From: Burkholderiales bacterium | Lineage (GTDB): Bacteria; Pseudomonadota; Gammaproteobacteria; Burkholderiales; Burkholderiaceae_C | Direction: 5' to 3' | DNA: 64,000 bases | Assembly (NCBI GenBank): GCA_016000265.1 | Contig: JAECRL010000014.1 | Span: forward strand, 41,197-105,196 | Shown: positions 51,494 through 61,516 of the stretch, piece after piece | How positions within the stretch are numbered: the stretch's first letter is position 1 | Layout of the letters: the number at the start of each line of letters is the position of its first letter | Translations under genes and position numbers: made by a program | The notes under the pieces: model-generated | The model's input: only the letters and a program-made list of their open reading frames with translations | Told to the model about the DNA's origin: nothing | The model's database searches: none

Positions 51494-52624
51494 ATGAACC
51501 ACACAGACCGCTTGCTGAAACTGCTGATCGCCCTGGCCGGTCTGGCCGCATCCGCAGCGCTGTGGTGGCCGACTCAGGCCGAGGCGGTTCGCCTCAAGGA
51601 GATCGCCGCCATTCAGGGCGTGCGCTCCAACCAGCTGATGGGCTACGGCCTGGTCGTGGGCCTCGACGGCACCGGTGACCAGACCACCCAGACCCCCTTC
51701 ACGGCCCAGAGCGTCAACGCGATGCTCCAGCAAATGGGCATCACCGTGCCGGCGGGCGCGGCCATGCAGCTCAAGAACGTGGCCGCCGTGCTGGTCACCG
51801 CCTCCCTGCCCCCCTTCGCCCAACCCGGTCAGCCGCTGGACGTCAACGTCTCGTCGCTGGGCAACGCCAAGTCGCTGCGCGGCGGCACCCTGATCGCCAC
51901 GCCGCTCAAGGGCGCGGACGGCCAGATCTACGCGCTGGCCCAGGGCAACCTGGTCATCTCGGGCGCGGGCGCGGCCGCTGGCGGCTCCAAGGTCACGGTC
52001 AACCACCTCAGCGCCGGCCGCATCCCCGCGGGCGCCACCGTCGAGCGCGGCGTGCCCACGCCGTGGATGCAGTCCACCACGCTGCAGTACGACCTGCAGT
52101 CCGACGACTTCAACACGGCCCGCGAGGTCGCCAACGCCATCAACAAAGCCAAGGGCAACGGCACCGCCGAGGCCCTCAACGGCCGCACCGTGGCCGTTCG
52201 CCTGCCGGTGCAGCCGGGCGAGCGCGTGGCCTTCATGGCCGACCTGGAGAACCTGTCGATCGACAAGTCCACCCCCGCGGCGCGCATCGTCATCAACGCC
52301 CGAACCGGCTCCATCGTGGTCAACCAGGCCGTCACCATCGGGCCCTGCGCCGTGGCGCACGGCAGCCTGTCGGTGACCATCAGCTCCACGCCTCAGGTCA
52401 GCCAGCCCAACCCGCTGTCGCAAGGCCAGACGGTGGTGACCGAGAAGGCCGACATCAAGATCAACCAGGAACCCGGCGCGCTCATCCAGATGCCCGCCGG
52501 CAGCAAGCTGACCGACGTGGTCAAGGCGCTCAACACCCTGGGTGCGAACCCGCAGGACCTGCTGGCCATCCTGCAAGCCATGAAGGCGGCTGGCGCACTT
52601 CAAGCCGAGCTGGAGGTGATCTGA
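51494..52624 (+). CDS. flgI: Flagellar P-ring protein FlgI
   Basis: FlgI forms the periplasmic P ring. The 376-residue protein has a signal peptide ending near QAEA, then VRLKEIAAIQGVRSNQLMGYGLVVGLDGTGDQT, VSSLGNAKSLRGGTL and QGNLVISGAG, matching FlgI. The stop overlaps the flgJ start by one base. Confidence 0.97.
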   Translation: MNHTDRLLKLLIALAGLAASAALWWPTQAEAVRLKEIAAIQGVRSNQLMGYGLVVGLDGTGDQTTQTPFTAQSVNAMLQQMGITVPAGAAMQLKNVAAVLVTASLPPFAQPGQPLDVNVSSLGNAKSLRGGTLIATPLKGADGQIYALAQGNLVISGAGAAAGGSKVTVNHLSAGRIPAGATVERGVPTPWMQSTTLQYDLQSDDFNTAREVANAINKAKGNGTAEALNGRTVAVRLPVQPGERVAFMADLENLSIDKSTPAARIVINARTGSIVVNQAVTIGPCAVAHGSLSVTISSTPQVSQPNPLSQGQTVVTEKADIKINQEPGALIQMPAGSKLTDVVKALNTLGANPQDLLAILQAMKAAGALQAELEVI

Positions 52625-53592
52625 TGAGCCTCGACACCCCCCCTTCACCGTCGTCGGCCTCCCGCGGGCTGACCATGGACGTGCGCTCGCTGGAGCGCCT
52701 CAAAGCCACCTCGGGCACGGACCCGCGCGCGGCCATCCGCGAGACGGCCAAGCAGCTTGAGAGCCTCTTCATGAACGAGCTCATGAAGAGCATGCGCGCG
52801 TCCACCATGAGCACCGGCATGCTGGACAACGCCGGCACCGACATGGGCACCAGCATGCTCGACACGCAGCTGGCCGGCCAGATGGTGGGGCGCTCCGGTG
52901 GCCTGGGCGACGTGATCGCGCGCCAGTTGGAGCGGCAGATGGGCATCAAGCCCAAGGAGGTCGCACAGGCCCCCAAGGACGGCGACGGCATGGGCCTGCC
53001 CAGCGAGCTCATGTTGCGGCGCTTCTCCGGCAACAGCCCGGCCGGCCCCGACGCGACCCCTCGGGTCGACGCCAGCGGCAACAAGCCCGTGAGCAACGCG
53101 AACGGCGCGAGCCGCACCAGCGCCTCCGAGCGCTTCATCCAGAAACACCACCAGGCCGCCAAGGCCGCCGAGGCCGCCACCGGCATCCCCTCGGGCCACA
53201 TCCTGGGGCAGGCCGCACTGGAATCCGGTTGGGGCAAGCACGAGATCAAGATGAAGGACGGCACGCCCAGCCACAACCTGTTCGGCATCAAGGCCACGTC
53301 CAGCTGGACGGGCAAGGTCGCCGAGGTGACCACCACCGAGTACATCGGCGGGGTGGCGCGCAAGGTCACCGCCAAATTCCGTGCGTATGACTCCTACGAA
53401 GACGCTTTCAAGGACCACGCGCGCTTGCTGACCAACAGCCCGCGCTACAGTCAAACGGCGGCGCAGGCAGACACGGCCCGGGGCTACGCCATGGGCCTGC
53501 AAAAGGGTGGCTACGCAACCGACCCGGCCTACGCCGACAAGCTGACCCAGGTCATCAACACGGCCTTGCGCGTGCAGCGCGGCCTGGCCTGA
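52624..53592 (+). CDS. flgJ: Peptidoglycan hydrolase and rod-cap protein FlgJ
   Basis: The 322-residue protein has two parts: an N-terminal rod-binding domain (about residues 25-110, AKQLESLFMNELMKSMRAST, DTQLAGQM) and a C-terminal glucosaminidase (about residues 175-315, AAEAATGIPSGHILGQAALESGWGKHE with the catalytic Glu, LFGIKATSSWTGK, YDSYEDAFKDHARLL). It opens a hole in the cell wall for the rod. Some betaproteobacterial FlgJ proteins share this dual form. Confidence 0.96.
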   Translation: MSLDTPPSPSSASRGLTMDVRSLERLKATSGTDPRAAIRETAKQLESLFMNELMKSMRASTMSTGMLDNAGTDMGTSMLDTQLAGQMVGRSGGLGDVIARQLERQMGIKPKEVAQAPKDGDGMGLPSELMLRRFSGNSPAGPDATPRVDASGNKPVSNANGASRTSASERFIQKHHQAAKAAEAATGIPSGHILGQAALESGWGKHEIKMKDGTPSHNLFGIKATSSWTGKVAEVTTTEYIGGVARKVTAKFRAYDSYEDAFKDHARLLTNSPRYSQTAAQADTARGYAMGLQKGGYATDPAYADKLTQVINTALRVQRGLA

Positions 53593-53612
53593 CGGCCTGA
53601 TCGGAGGACACC

Positions 53613-55400
53613 ATGGGATCGGGCATCTTCGGACTCGGCACGCGGGCCATGCAGGCCAGCCAGGTGACGCTGGACACCATCGCGCACAACATCAGCAACG
53701 TCAACACGCCGGGCTACTCGCGCCAGCAAGTCGAGCTGGAGACCGAAGGAGGCCTCTTCACCGGCGCCGGCTTCTTCGGGCGCGGCGTGCGGGTCACGAC
53801 CGTCTCGCGCACCGCCAACGAGTTCCTCACCCGCGAGAACAACATCAACGTCTCGACCGCCGCGGCGGACGACACCCGCCTCAACAAGCTGGTTCAGCTG
53901 GAGAAGGTCCTGCCCACGGGCGAATCCGGCCTGGGCTACGCGGCCTCGCAGATCCTCAACGCCTTCGTCGACGTGGCCAACCAGCCGCAAGACATGTCGG
54001 CCCGCCAGGTCGTGCTGGCGCGCGCCCAGGAGTGGGTCAGCCGCGTGCGCACCGCCGCACAGCAGCTCGACGAACTGGAGCGCGGCACCGTCGCCGACCT
54101 GGAAACCTCGGTCGACCGCATCAACATGCTGACCTCGCAGATCGCGACGTCCAACCAGGCCATCGCCGCCTTCCAGGGCGTCGGTCACGCCCCCAACGAC
54201 CTGCTCGACAAGCGCGACAACCTGGTCAAGGAGCTCAACCAGCTCGTGCAGGTCAGCACCGTGGAGGCCGATGACGGCAGCCTGAGCGTGTTCATGGGCG
54301 GCGGCCAGGTGCTGGTGCTGAGCAACAAGTCCGAAACGCTGGGCGTCGTGCGCGAAACCCAGCCCGACGGCTCCAGCCTGGCCCGCGTGGCCCTGCTGTC
54401 CAACGGCACCTCGCGCACCCTGCCGCAGGACCAGGTCACCGGCGGCGCCCTCAAGGGGCTGATGCAGGTACAAGACGAGGACATCGCCCTCACCCGCACC
54501 GCGCTCAACACCTTCGTTGCGAACTTCGCCGACAAGATCAACGCGCAGCAGGCGCTGGGCATGGACGCCAACGGCAACCTCAAGTCCTCGTTCGACGCCA
54601 CCACCAACCAGCCCACCGGCAACAACCCGATCTTCCTGTCGACGGCCAAGGCCAACACCATCACGCTGGGGCTCAACGCCCCGGCCGGACTGGCTGCAGC
54701 CTCGCCGGTGGTGGCCGCCATCAACCCCGCCAACAAGGGCACGGCCAGCATCGACTCCATCCGCATGGAGCGCCCGCTGCCGCAGGCCAACGCGCTGGAC
54801 TTCGCCACCTCTCGCCCGGTCGACGGCAAGCCGCTGACCGTGGTGTTCGCCCAGTCGGGCAGCACGCTGACCTACAGCTTCCTCGACGAAAACGGCGCCC
54901 CCTACAAGGCCGTCGCGCCAGCGCGCACCTGGACCCCGGGCACCCCCATCAACGACGCCGACCCCGGCTCCACGCCCGCCACCGCCCTCTTCAGCCTGAA
55001 CATCAACGGCGTGCCCGTGGCCGGCGACAAGATCACGGTGGCCTACACGCAGTACCCCGGCAGCAACAACGGCAACGCCCAGGCCATGCTGGCCCTGCGC
55101 GACCAGCAGATCATCACCTTCGGCTCCGGCGCCACGGCCACCACCGCCACCGTCACCGACGCCTACTCCCAGATGATCGGCGACCTGGGCGTGCGCGTCC
55201 AAGGCGGCAAGACCACCGCGAACATCTCGGCCACCCTGGCCAAGACCTCGGAGCAGACACTCTCCAGTGCCACCGGCGTCAACCTCGACGAAGAGGCCGC
55301 CAAGCTCATCCAATTCCAGCAAAGCTACCAGGCCGCAGCCAAGGTGCTGCAGATCGCCCAGTCGCTGTTCGACACCCTGCTGCAGACCGCCCGCGGCTGA
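53613..55400 (+). CDS. flgK: Flagellar hook-filament junction protein FlgK
   Basis: The 595-residue protein joins hook and filament. It begins with GSGIFGLGTRAMQASQVTLDTIAHNISNVNTPGYSRQQVELETEGG, has the family-typical FLTRENNINVSTAAADDTRLNKL, and ends with SSATGVNLDEEAAKLIQFQQSYQAAAKVLQIAQSLFDTLLQ. GGAGGACA is upstream. FlgN should chaperone it. Confidence 0.96.
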   Translation: MGSGIFGLGTRAMQASQVTLDTIAHNISNVNTPGYSRQQVELETEGGLFTGAGFFGRGVRVTTVSRTANEFLTRENNINVSTAAADDTRLNKLVQLEKVLPTGESGLGYAASQILNAFVDVANQPQDMSARQVVLARAQEWVSRVRTAAQQLDELERGTVADLETSVDRINMLTSQIATSNQAIAAFQGVGHAPNDLLDKRDNLVKELNQLVQVSTVEADDGSLSVFMGGGQVLVLSNKSETLGVVRETQPDGSSLARVALLSNGTSRTLPQDQVTGGALKGLMQVQDEDIALTRTALNTFVANFADKINAQQALGMDANGNLKSSFDATTNQPTGNNPIFLSTAKANTITLGLNAPAGLAAASPVVAAINPANKGTASIDSIRMERPLPQANALDFATSRPVDGKPLTVVFAQSGSTLTYSFLDENGAPYKAVAPARTWTPGTPINDADPGSTPATALFSLNINGVPVAGDKITVAYTQYPGSNNGNAQAMLALRDQQIITFGSGATATTATVTDAYSQMIGDLGVRVQGGKTTANISATLAKTSEQTLSSATGVNLDEEAAKLIQFQQSYQAAAKVLQIAQSLFDTLLQTARG

Positions 55401-55411
55401 GGAAACTGACC

Positions 55412-56644
55412 ATGCGCATCGCCACCGCCTACGCTTACGACCAGTCGATCGCCAACCTGCAAAAGCGTCAGCAGGACCTGGCCGAGTCGCAGATCCAGCT
55501 GACCTCGGGCAAGCGCGTCAACAACGCCTCCGACGACCCGACCGCCGCAGCCCGCGCCGAACGCGCCCTGGCCAGCATCGCCCGCAGCGACGCCAACCAG
55601 CGCTCCCTGGAGGCCAGCCGCAACGTCATGTCGATCACGGAGTCGGCCCTCGGCGACGCCGTCGAGCTGGTGCAGTCCGCGCGCGAAACCCTGGTGGCCG
55701 CCGGCAACGGCAGCTACAGCGACAGCGAGCGCAAGGCGCTGGCCGTCAAACTGCGCGAGCTGCGCAGCCAGATGCTGGCCGTGGCCAACCGCCCCGACGG
55801 CGGCGGCGGCTTCGTCTTCGGCGGCCAGGGCTCGGCCATCCCGCCTTTCGTCGACGCCCCCGGCGACGTCAAGTTCAACGGCCAGGCCGGCGAACTGCTG
55901 GCCTCGTCGAGTGAAAAGCTCAACCTCACCGTCGACGGCGAACAGATCTGGCTGAAAGCGCGCACCGGCAACGGTGTCTTCACCACCGCCCCGGCCAGCG
56001 GCAACACCGGCTCGGCGTGGATCAGCTCGGGCACCGTCAGCGGCCCCTCCCAGCTGCCCTACCCCTCCAGCGGCACCTCGCCGAGCTACGAAATCCGCTT
56101 CTCCGGCAGCGGCAGCAACGTCACCTACGAGGTGTTCGACTCGACGACGCCCCCCGGCACCTCCCTGGGCGCCCCCCAGCCCTACCAGGCCGGCAAGAAC
56201 ATCGACATCACGGGCAAAGGCATGTCGGTTTCGATCGCGGGCACGCCCGCCAATGGCGACACCTTCCAGATCGGCGAGTCCACCAACGACCAGAGCATCT
56301 TCAAGACGCTGGACACCGCCATCGCCGCCCTGAGCCAGACCAACATCAGCGGCAGCGCCGTCCAGCAAGCCGTCAACACCGGCATGACCGGCCTCGACAG
56401 CGTGCTGGGCAACATCCAGGGCGCGCGCTCGGCGGTGGGCGAGTCGCTCAACCGCATGGACGGCATCGAGAACCGCATCAGCGCGCTCAAGCTGTCGGCC
56501 GAGACCGAGAAGTCCAACGCCGAAGACCTCGACATGACGGAGGCCATCGGCAAGTTCACCAGCCAACAGACCGGCTACCAGGCTGCGCTGCAAAGCTACG
56601 CAGCGGTCCAGAACCTGTCGCTGTTCCAGTACATCAAAACCTGA
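55412..56644 (+). CDS. flgL: Flagellar hook-filament junction protein FlgL
   Basis: The 410-residue protein has the flagellin-like N-terminus YDQSIANLQKRQQDLAESQIQLTSGKRVNNASDDPTAAARAERAL, a variable centre and a C-terminal helix ending YQAALQSYAAVQNLSLFQYIKT. It starts 11 bases after flgK, preceded by GAGGAAA. It ends the flg operon. Confidence 0.95.
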   Translation: MRIATAYAYDQSIANLQKRQQDLAESQIQLTSGKRVNNASDDPTAAARAERALASIARSDANQRSLEASRNVMSITESALGDAVELVQSARETLVAAGNGSYSDSERKALAVKLRELRSQMLAVANRPDGGGGFVFGGQGSAIPPFVDAPGDVKFNGQAGELLASSSEKLNLTVDGEQIWLKARTGNGVFTTAPASGNTGSAWISSGTVSGPSQLPYPSSGTSPSYEIRFSGSGSNVTYEVFDSTTPPGTSLGAPQPYQAGKNIDITGKGMSVSIAGTPANGDTFQIGESTNDQSIFKTLDTAIAALSQTNISGSAVQQAVNTGMTGLDSVLGNIQGARSAVGESLNRMDGIENRISALKLSAETEKSNAEDLDMTEAIGKFTSQQTGYQAALQSYAAVQNLSLFQYIKT

Positions 56645-56664
56645 ACCCCACCCCACAATCGCGC

Positions 56665-57882
56665 ATGGACCACGCCATCCTCGGGCAGATCGCCCTGTCG
56701 TACAGCCCCGTCATCGATCGCAACCGAAGCGTCACGGCCACCCGCCTCACGGTCTGGCCCTTGCAGCAAGGTGCGCGCCTCGATGCCGCCCCGCTGCTGC
56801 GCGCCATTGGCGAGGCCTGGCCCGTGGGTGGCCCGCCGCTGTGGCTCAACATCACCAACGAGGCCTTGCTGCAAGACCTCATGGCGGCCCAGCCTGGCAC
56901 CCACATCCTGCTGGAGGTGCCCGCCTTCATGGCGAGCGACCCGGCCAACACCGACACCATCTGCACCCTGCACGCCAACGGCAGCACGCTGCTGCTCAAA
57001 GGCCGCCCGCTGCAGTCGCTGCCGCGCGAGGTGCTGCCCTGCTTCAAGCAGTCCATCGTCGACTACGAAGACGACCGCCGCCACGACCCGGCCGCCCCCG
57101 CTGCTGCTGCGGCCCCCACGCCGGCCGGCGCGGGCAACAGCCGCAGCATCACCAGCATCCAGGCCGGCGTGCGCACCGTCGGCGAGATGGAAAACGCCTT
57201 TCGCCACGGTGCCGCCGCCGTGCTCGGCTGGCCCATCGACGACATCACCCAGGCATCGGCCAAACCCGCCGATCAGCCTGCGCTGCAGGTCATCGTCATG
57301 CTCATCGACCAGGTCCACCGAGAAGAAGAAATCGAGGTCCTGGAGAACACGCTCAAGCGCGACCCGCCCCTTGCCTACAAGCTGATGCGCTACATCAACT
57401 CGCCGGCCTTCGGCCTGTCGGTGGAGATCAGCTCATTTCGCCACGCCATCATGATCCTGGGCTACCAGCGCCTCAAGCGCTGGCTGGCCCTGCTGCTGGC
57501 CACCGCCTCCAAAGACCCGAACATGAAGCCCGTGATGTTCGCCGCCGTGCGTCGGGGCCTGCTCATGGAAGAGCTCGCCCGGGTCAGTGGCGACGACGAA
57601 ATGCGCAACGAGCTCTTCATCTGCGGGGTCTTCTCGCTGCTCGACCGCATGTTCCGCCAGCCATTCAGCGAGCTGCTCAAAACCATCCCCGTCCCCGAGC
57701 GCGTCTACCAGGCCCTGGCCGACCACACCGGCCCCTACGAGCCCTACTTCCAGCTGGTGCAAGCCATGGAAGGCACCGACCTCTACGAGATCAAGGACGC
57801 CGCCGGCAACCTGATGATGGGCTTCGACGACATCAACCTCTCGCTGATCAAAGCCATGATGACGGCGGCCGAGCTCGACTGA
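56665..57882 (+). CDS. HDOD-domain signalling protein with degenerate EAL-like N-terminus
   Basis: The 405-residue protein has a length and order matching the EAL-HDOD (YuxH) type. The N-terminal half, beginning ILGQIALSYSPVIDRNRSVTATRL, lines up with EAL-HDOD proteins but keeps no EAL catalytic motif. The HDOD domain at about residues 205-400 has LKRDPPLAYKLMRYINSPAFGLSVEISSFRHAIMILGYQRLKRWL and SLLDRMFRQPFSELL. Such proteins bind partners rather than catalyse. It starts 20 bases after flgL, so a link to motility is plausible but unproven. Confidence 0.85.
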   Translation: MDHAILGQIALSYSPVIDRNRSVTATRLTVWPLQQGARLDAAPLLRAIGEAWPVGGPPLWLNITNEALLQDLMAAQPGTHILLEVPAFMASDPANTDTICTLHANGSTLLLKGRPLQSLPREVLPCFKQSIVDYEDDRRHDPAAPAAAAAPTPAGAGNSRSITSIQAGVRTVGEMENAFRHGAAAVLGWPIDDITQASAKPADQPALQVIVMLIDQVHREEEIEVLENTLKRDPPLAYKLMRYINSPAFGLSVEISSFRHAIMILGYQRLKRWLALLLATASKDPNMKPVMFAAVRRGLLMEELARVSGDDEMRNELFICGVFSLLDRMFRQPFSELLKTIPVPERVYQALADHTGPYEPYFQLVQAMEGTDLYEIKDAAGNLMMGFDDINLSLIKAMMTAAELD

Positions 57883-57906
57883 GGCAGCGCGGCCGTAAGA
57901 TGCCGC

Positions 57907-58953
57907 ATGCACGCTGCCACCCCGTACGACGACCTCACCCCCGACCTGCTGCTCGACGCCCTGGAGGCGTGTGGCCAGCGGGTTGACGGCCGCCTGCTGA
58001 CGCTCAACTCCTACGAAAACCGCGTGTTCCAGGTCGGCCTCGACAGCGGTGAGATGGTCGTGGCGAAGTTCTACCGGCCCGGTCGCTGGACGGACGAACA
58101 GATCCTGGAAGAACACGCCTTCGCCCTGGAGCTCGCCGCCGCCGAGGTGCCCGTGGTGCCCCCGCTGCTGCTGGACCACGACATCGCGCCTTCGGCCACC
58201 GTCAGCGGACGCCCCCCCACCCTGGGCCACTTCAGCGGCCACCGCCTGGCCGTCAGCCCCCGCAAGGGCGGGCGCACACCCGAGCTGGAAGACCCCGACG
58301 TGCTCAGCTGGCTGGGCCGCCTGCTGGCGCGCCTGCACACCGTGGGCGCGCGCCAGCCCTTCGAGCACCGGGTGCGGCTGGACAGCCAGACCCTGGGCTG
58401 GCAAGCGCGCCAGTGGCTGCTCGACCACAAAGCCATCCCCCTGGACCAGGCCAGCAACTGGTTGAGCGTGTCACAGCAGGCGCTGGAGCTGGTGGACGCG
58501 GCCTTCGAGCGAATCGACGGCCTGAGGTGGCGACGTGTGCACGGCGACTGCCACCCCGGCAACGTGCTGTGGACACCCGAAGGGCCCCACTTCGTCGACC
58601 TCGACGACGCGGGCATGGGCCCCGCCGTGCAAGACCTGTGGATGCTGCTGAGCGGCGACCCGAGTGAGCGCCGCCGGCAGCTGGACGCCGTGCTCGACGG
58701 CTACGAGTCCATCGCCGAATTCGACTGGCGCGAGCTGCAGCTCATCGAGCCCCTGCGCACGCTGCGCCTCATTCACCACAGCGCGTGGCTGGCGCGGCGC
58801 TGGGCCGATCCCGCCTTCCCGGCGGCCTTCCCGTGGTTCGAATCAGGAAGCTACTGGCAGCAACAGGCCGACCTGCTGCGCCAGCAGATCGACCTGATGC
58901 AACCCGACGACCGCCCCCCGATCATGCAGGGCGCGGACGACTGGCTCGACTGA
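57907..58953 (+). CDS. srkA: Stress-response protein kinase SrkA (YihE) family
   Basis: This aminoglycoside-phosphotransferase-fold kinase protects against stress-induced death in E. coli. The 348-residue protein shows LNSYENRVFQVGLDSGEMVVAKFYRPGRW, WLGRLLARLHTVGARQPFEHR, the catalytic VHGDCHPGNVLW and the metal-binding FVDLDDAGMGP. It starts 24 bases after the HDOD gene. Convergent with the catalase-like gene, with 6 bases between. Confidence 0.93.
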   Translation: MHAATPYDDLTPDLLLDALEACGQRVDGRLLTLNSYENRVFQVGLDSGEMVVAKFYRPGRWTDEQILEEHAFALELAAAEVPVVPPLLLDHDIAPSATVSGRPPTLGHFSGHRLAVSPRKGGRTPELEDPDVLSWLGRLLARLHTVGARQPFEHRVRLDSQTLGWQARQWLLDHKAIPLDQASNWLSVSQQALELVDAAFERIDGLRWRRVHGDCHPGNVLWTPEGPHFVDLDDAGMGPAVQDLWMLLSGDPSERRRQLDAVLDGYESIAEFDWRELQLIEPLRTLRLIHHSAWLARRWADPAFPAAFPWFESGSYWQQQADLLRQQIDLMQPDDRPPIMQGADDWLD

Positions 58954-58959
58954 GCCGGG

Positions 58960-59976
58960 TCACTTGGCCGCGGCGGCCTCACCCAGGCGACGGCCCAGCG
59001 ACACGCCATAAGCGGCCGGACGCGCCATCAGCACCGGGTCGGCCGATGCCTTGATGCCCTTGGGCAGCACCAGCGGGTTGAAGGTGATCTTGTCGCACGC
59101 GCCACCCATGCCGGCTTCGACCTGGTCGATCACCAGGCGACCCGCGGGCACCGACACGCGGCTGTCAGGCCAGGCCGTGGTCGGGTCGACCAGGGTGTCG
59201 CCCGCTTCGGCCAGTTGCAGCTTGAAATCAAACGACACCTGACCGGCGGCCGCGCGCTGACGCAGGTCGTCGAACAGGAAGTTGTCAGGCATGGACTTGA
59301 GCTGCTCGTCGCTCAGGCCCACGGTGCCGGCGCTGGGCACGAACTCCCAACGCACGAACTGGCTCTGGCCCTTCGCGTTGACCATCTCGAAGGCGTTGAG
59401 GCCCCAGTACTTGGCCGAAGCGTAGCTGGCCGGCACGGGGGTCTTGGCCAGGTAGGCGCCCTGGCGCGTGGTCTCGGGGTTGGCGTCGTTGAAGGCCTTG
59501 AGCTTGGCCGGATCAGGCTTGCCCGTGGCCGGGTCGTTCACACGCGCCTGCAGGAACGGCACCATCTGCTCAGGTCGGGCGATGAAGAACACCGGCGCCG
59601 ACACGTTGGCCATCATCCACTGCTCGCCCTTGGGCAGGTTGAAGACGAGGGACAGGCCGCGCACCGTCTTGCTCTTGTCGCTCGCCTTGGGGTTGCCACC
59701 GCCGATCGAGAAACGCGCCACCACCGGGATGCGCGCACCCGAGAACACCGACGCGCTCGACAAGGCACGGCCCACCGTGTTGCCCTCGAAGTAGCCAGAA
59801 GCGCAGATGCCCTTGGCGCCCGAGCGACGCATCCCGGCGTGCTTGCCGAAGACCGCCTCCAGCGCATCGACCTGGTCGGCTGGCGTGGCGGGTTGGGCCT
59901 GGGCCATGCCCGTGGCGGCGGAAGCAGCGAAAAGCGAGGTGCCCAGGATGGCGGAGGCAAGCAGGGGATGACGCAT
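58960..59976 (-). CDS. Exported catalase-family peroxidase lacking the distal histidine
   Basis: The 338-residue protein has a signal peptide (LLASAILGTSLFAASAATGMAQA) and resembles the small catalase-related peroxidases. Supporting stretches are VVARFSIGGGNPKASDKSKTVRGLSLVF, GLNAFEMVN, QFVRWEFVP and VLMARPAAYGVSLGRR, where the Tyr would be the proximal heme ligand. At the distal site, where the family usually has RxxHAKG, this protein reads RRSGAKG: the codon is GGC, so the catalytic His is Gly. Heme may still bind, but normal catalase chemistry is doubtful. Confidence 0.85.
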   Translation of the reverse strand: MRHPLLASAILGTSLFAASAATGMAQAQPATPADQVDALEAVFGKHAGMRRSGAKGICASGYFEGNTVGRALSSASVFSGARIPVVARFSIGGGNPKASDKSKTVRGLSLVFNLPKGEQWMMANVSAPVFFIARPEQMVPFLQARVNDPATGKPDPAKLKAFNDANPETTRQGAYLAKTPVPASYASAKYWGLNAFEMVNAKGQSQFVRWEFVPSAGTVGLSDEQLKSMPDNFLFDDLRQRAAAGQVSFDFKLQLAEAGDTLVDPTTAWPDSRVSVPAGRLVIDQVEAGMGGACDKITFNPLVLPKGIKASADPVLMARPAAYGVSLGRRLGEAAAAK

Positions 59977-60073
59977 GTGTGTTCCTTGGTTTCAAGATGG
60001 GTGAAAACGGACTGCCACAAACCACTACGCACGAAACCGCCATCGGGATGCACCCGAGTCGGATTTGCGCCCT

Positions 60074-60092
60074 GCATCGTGCCTGACGATGC
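60074..60092. promoter_or_regulatory. Inverted repeat between the catalase-like gene and the first GST
   Basis: GCATCGT and ACGATGC form a 7-base perfect inverted repeat with a 5-base spacer in the 164-base divergent region. It could bind a dimeric regulator controlling one or both stress-type genes. Confidence 0.4.
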
Positions 60093-60140
60093 CGTGTTCG
60101 GGCAAGATGCTTTGTGCCCTGACTCAGACGAGACCTCGCA

Positions 60141-60773
60141 ATGATCACGCTTTACGACTTCGCCATGGCGCCCAGCCCCCGCCGAGCCCGCATCCTGCTG
60201 GCGGAAAAAGGCATCCCGTTCGAGACCGTGCAGGTCAACCTCGTCACCGGCGAGCACCTGGGTGAGGCGTATCGCGCCCTCAACCCGCAATGCACCGTGC
60301 CGGCCTTGAAGCTCGAAGACGGCAGCGTCCTGCCCGACAACGCGGCCATCATCGCCTGGGCCGAAGCCGCCCACCCCGAACCCGCCCTGCTGGGGCGCAC
60401 GCCCACCGAAAAGGCCGCCGTGGCGAGCTGGAACGCCCGCATCGAGTTCGAGGGGCTGCTGGCCGTGGCCGAGGCCTTTCGCAACACCAGCCCCGCCATG
60501 AAAGACCGCGCCCTGACCGGCCCGGCCAACGTGCCCCAGATCCCGGAGCTGGCGCAGCGCGGCCTGGACCGCGCACACCGCTTTTTTGACGCGCTCAACG
60601 CCCACCTCGCCGGACGCGACTTCGTGGCCTGCGACCACTTCACCCTGGCCGACATCACCGCCGTGGTCCTGGTGGACTTCGCCCGGGTCATCCGCTTCAA
60701 AGCGGGCGACGCCCACCCTCACCTGCGCCGCTGGCGAGAGTCCCTGGCCGACCGCCCCAGCTTGAAGGCCTGA
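60141..60773 (+). CDS. Glutathione S-transferase family protein
   Basis: The 210-residue protein has the thioredoxin-like N-domain [33 protein letters not shown], the cis-Pro region [25 protein letters not shown], and the helical C-domain [16 protein letters not shown]. The Ser at the start (APSPRR) is the probable glutathione-activating residue. It lies 29 bases before a second GST gene. Its substrate is unknown. Confidence 0.92.
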   Translation: MITLYDFAMAPSPRRARILLAEKGIPFETVQVNLVTGEHLGEAYRALNPQCTVPALKLEDGSVLPDNAAIIAWAEAAHPEPALLGRTPTEKAAVASWNARIEFEGLLAVAEAFRNTSPAMKDRALTGPANVPQIPELAQRGLDRAHRFFDALNAHLAGRDFVACDHFTLADITAVVLVDFARVIRFKAGDAHPHLRRWRESLADRPSLKA

Positions 60774-60802
60774 GCCCCCTCCCCACACCCGGAGCCCGAC
60801 CC

Positions 60803-61492
60803 ATGATCGACCTCTACACCGCCGCCACGCCCAACGGACACAAGGCCTCCGTCGCCCTGGAAGAGCTGGGGCTGCCTTACACCGTGCGCGCCCTGAACCT
60901 GCCCGCCAACGAGCAGAAAGAGCCCTGGTTCCTGGCCATCAACCCCAATGGGCGCATCCCCGCCATCGTCGACCGCGAGGCCGGCGACTTCGCCATCTTC
61001 GAGTCCGGCGCCATCCTCATCTACCTGGCCGAAAAAACCGGGCGCCTGATGCCCAGCGACGCCAAAGGTCGCTCCCGCGTGATCCAGTGGCTCATGTTCC
61101 AGATGGGCGGCGTGGGGCCGATGATGGGCCAGGCCAACGTCTTCCACCGCTACTTCCCCGAGAAGATCCAGCCCGCCATCGACCGCTACCAGAACGAGTC
61201 ACGCCGGCTCTTCGAGGTCTTGAACGGCCAGCTGGCGCAGCACGAATGGCTGGCGGGCGACTACTCCATCGCCGACATCGCCAACTGGTGCTGGGTGCGC
61301 ACGCACCGGTGGTCGGGCGTGTCGGTCGAGGGGCTGCCCCACCTGCAACGCTGGCTGGACGCCATGAAGGCCCGCCCAGCCTGCCAGCGCGGCATCGAAG
61401 TGCCAGCCAAAATCGACAGCCTGGTCGCGCCCGACAAAGACAAGGACGCCCAGGCCTTCATCGAACAGGCGCGCAAGATGGTCCAGCGCTGA
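60803..61492 (+). CDS. Glutathione S-transferase, YfcG/YghU-like disulfide-bond type
   Basis: The 229-residue protein shows [73 protein letters not shown] and [12 protein letters not shown], which match the YfcG-like group that reduces disulfides. It follows the other GST by 29 bases and is probably in the same transcript. It stops 24 bases before the convergent integron integrase stop. Confidence 0.92.
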   Translation: MIDLYTAATPNGHKASVALEELGLPYTVRALNLPANEQKEPWFLAINPNGRIPAIVDREAGDFAIFESGAILIYLAEKTGRLMPSDAKGRSRVIQWLMFQMGGVGPMMGQANVFHRYFPEKIQPAIDRYQNESRRLFEVLNGQLAQHEWLAGDYSIADIANWCWVRTHRWSGVSVEGLPHLQRWLDAMKARPACQRGIEVPAKIDSLVAPDKDKDAQAFIEQARKMVQR

Positions 61493-61516
61493 AGCGCCGC
61501 TGACACCTTGCGGCGC

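Noticed and set aside
53529..55322. 597-codon frame antisense to flgK
   Set aside because: Shadow frame; flgK and flgJ are certain on the plus strand.
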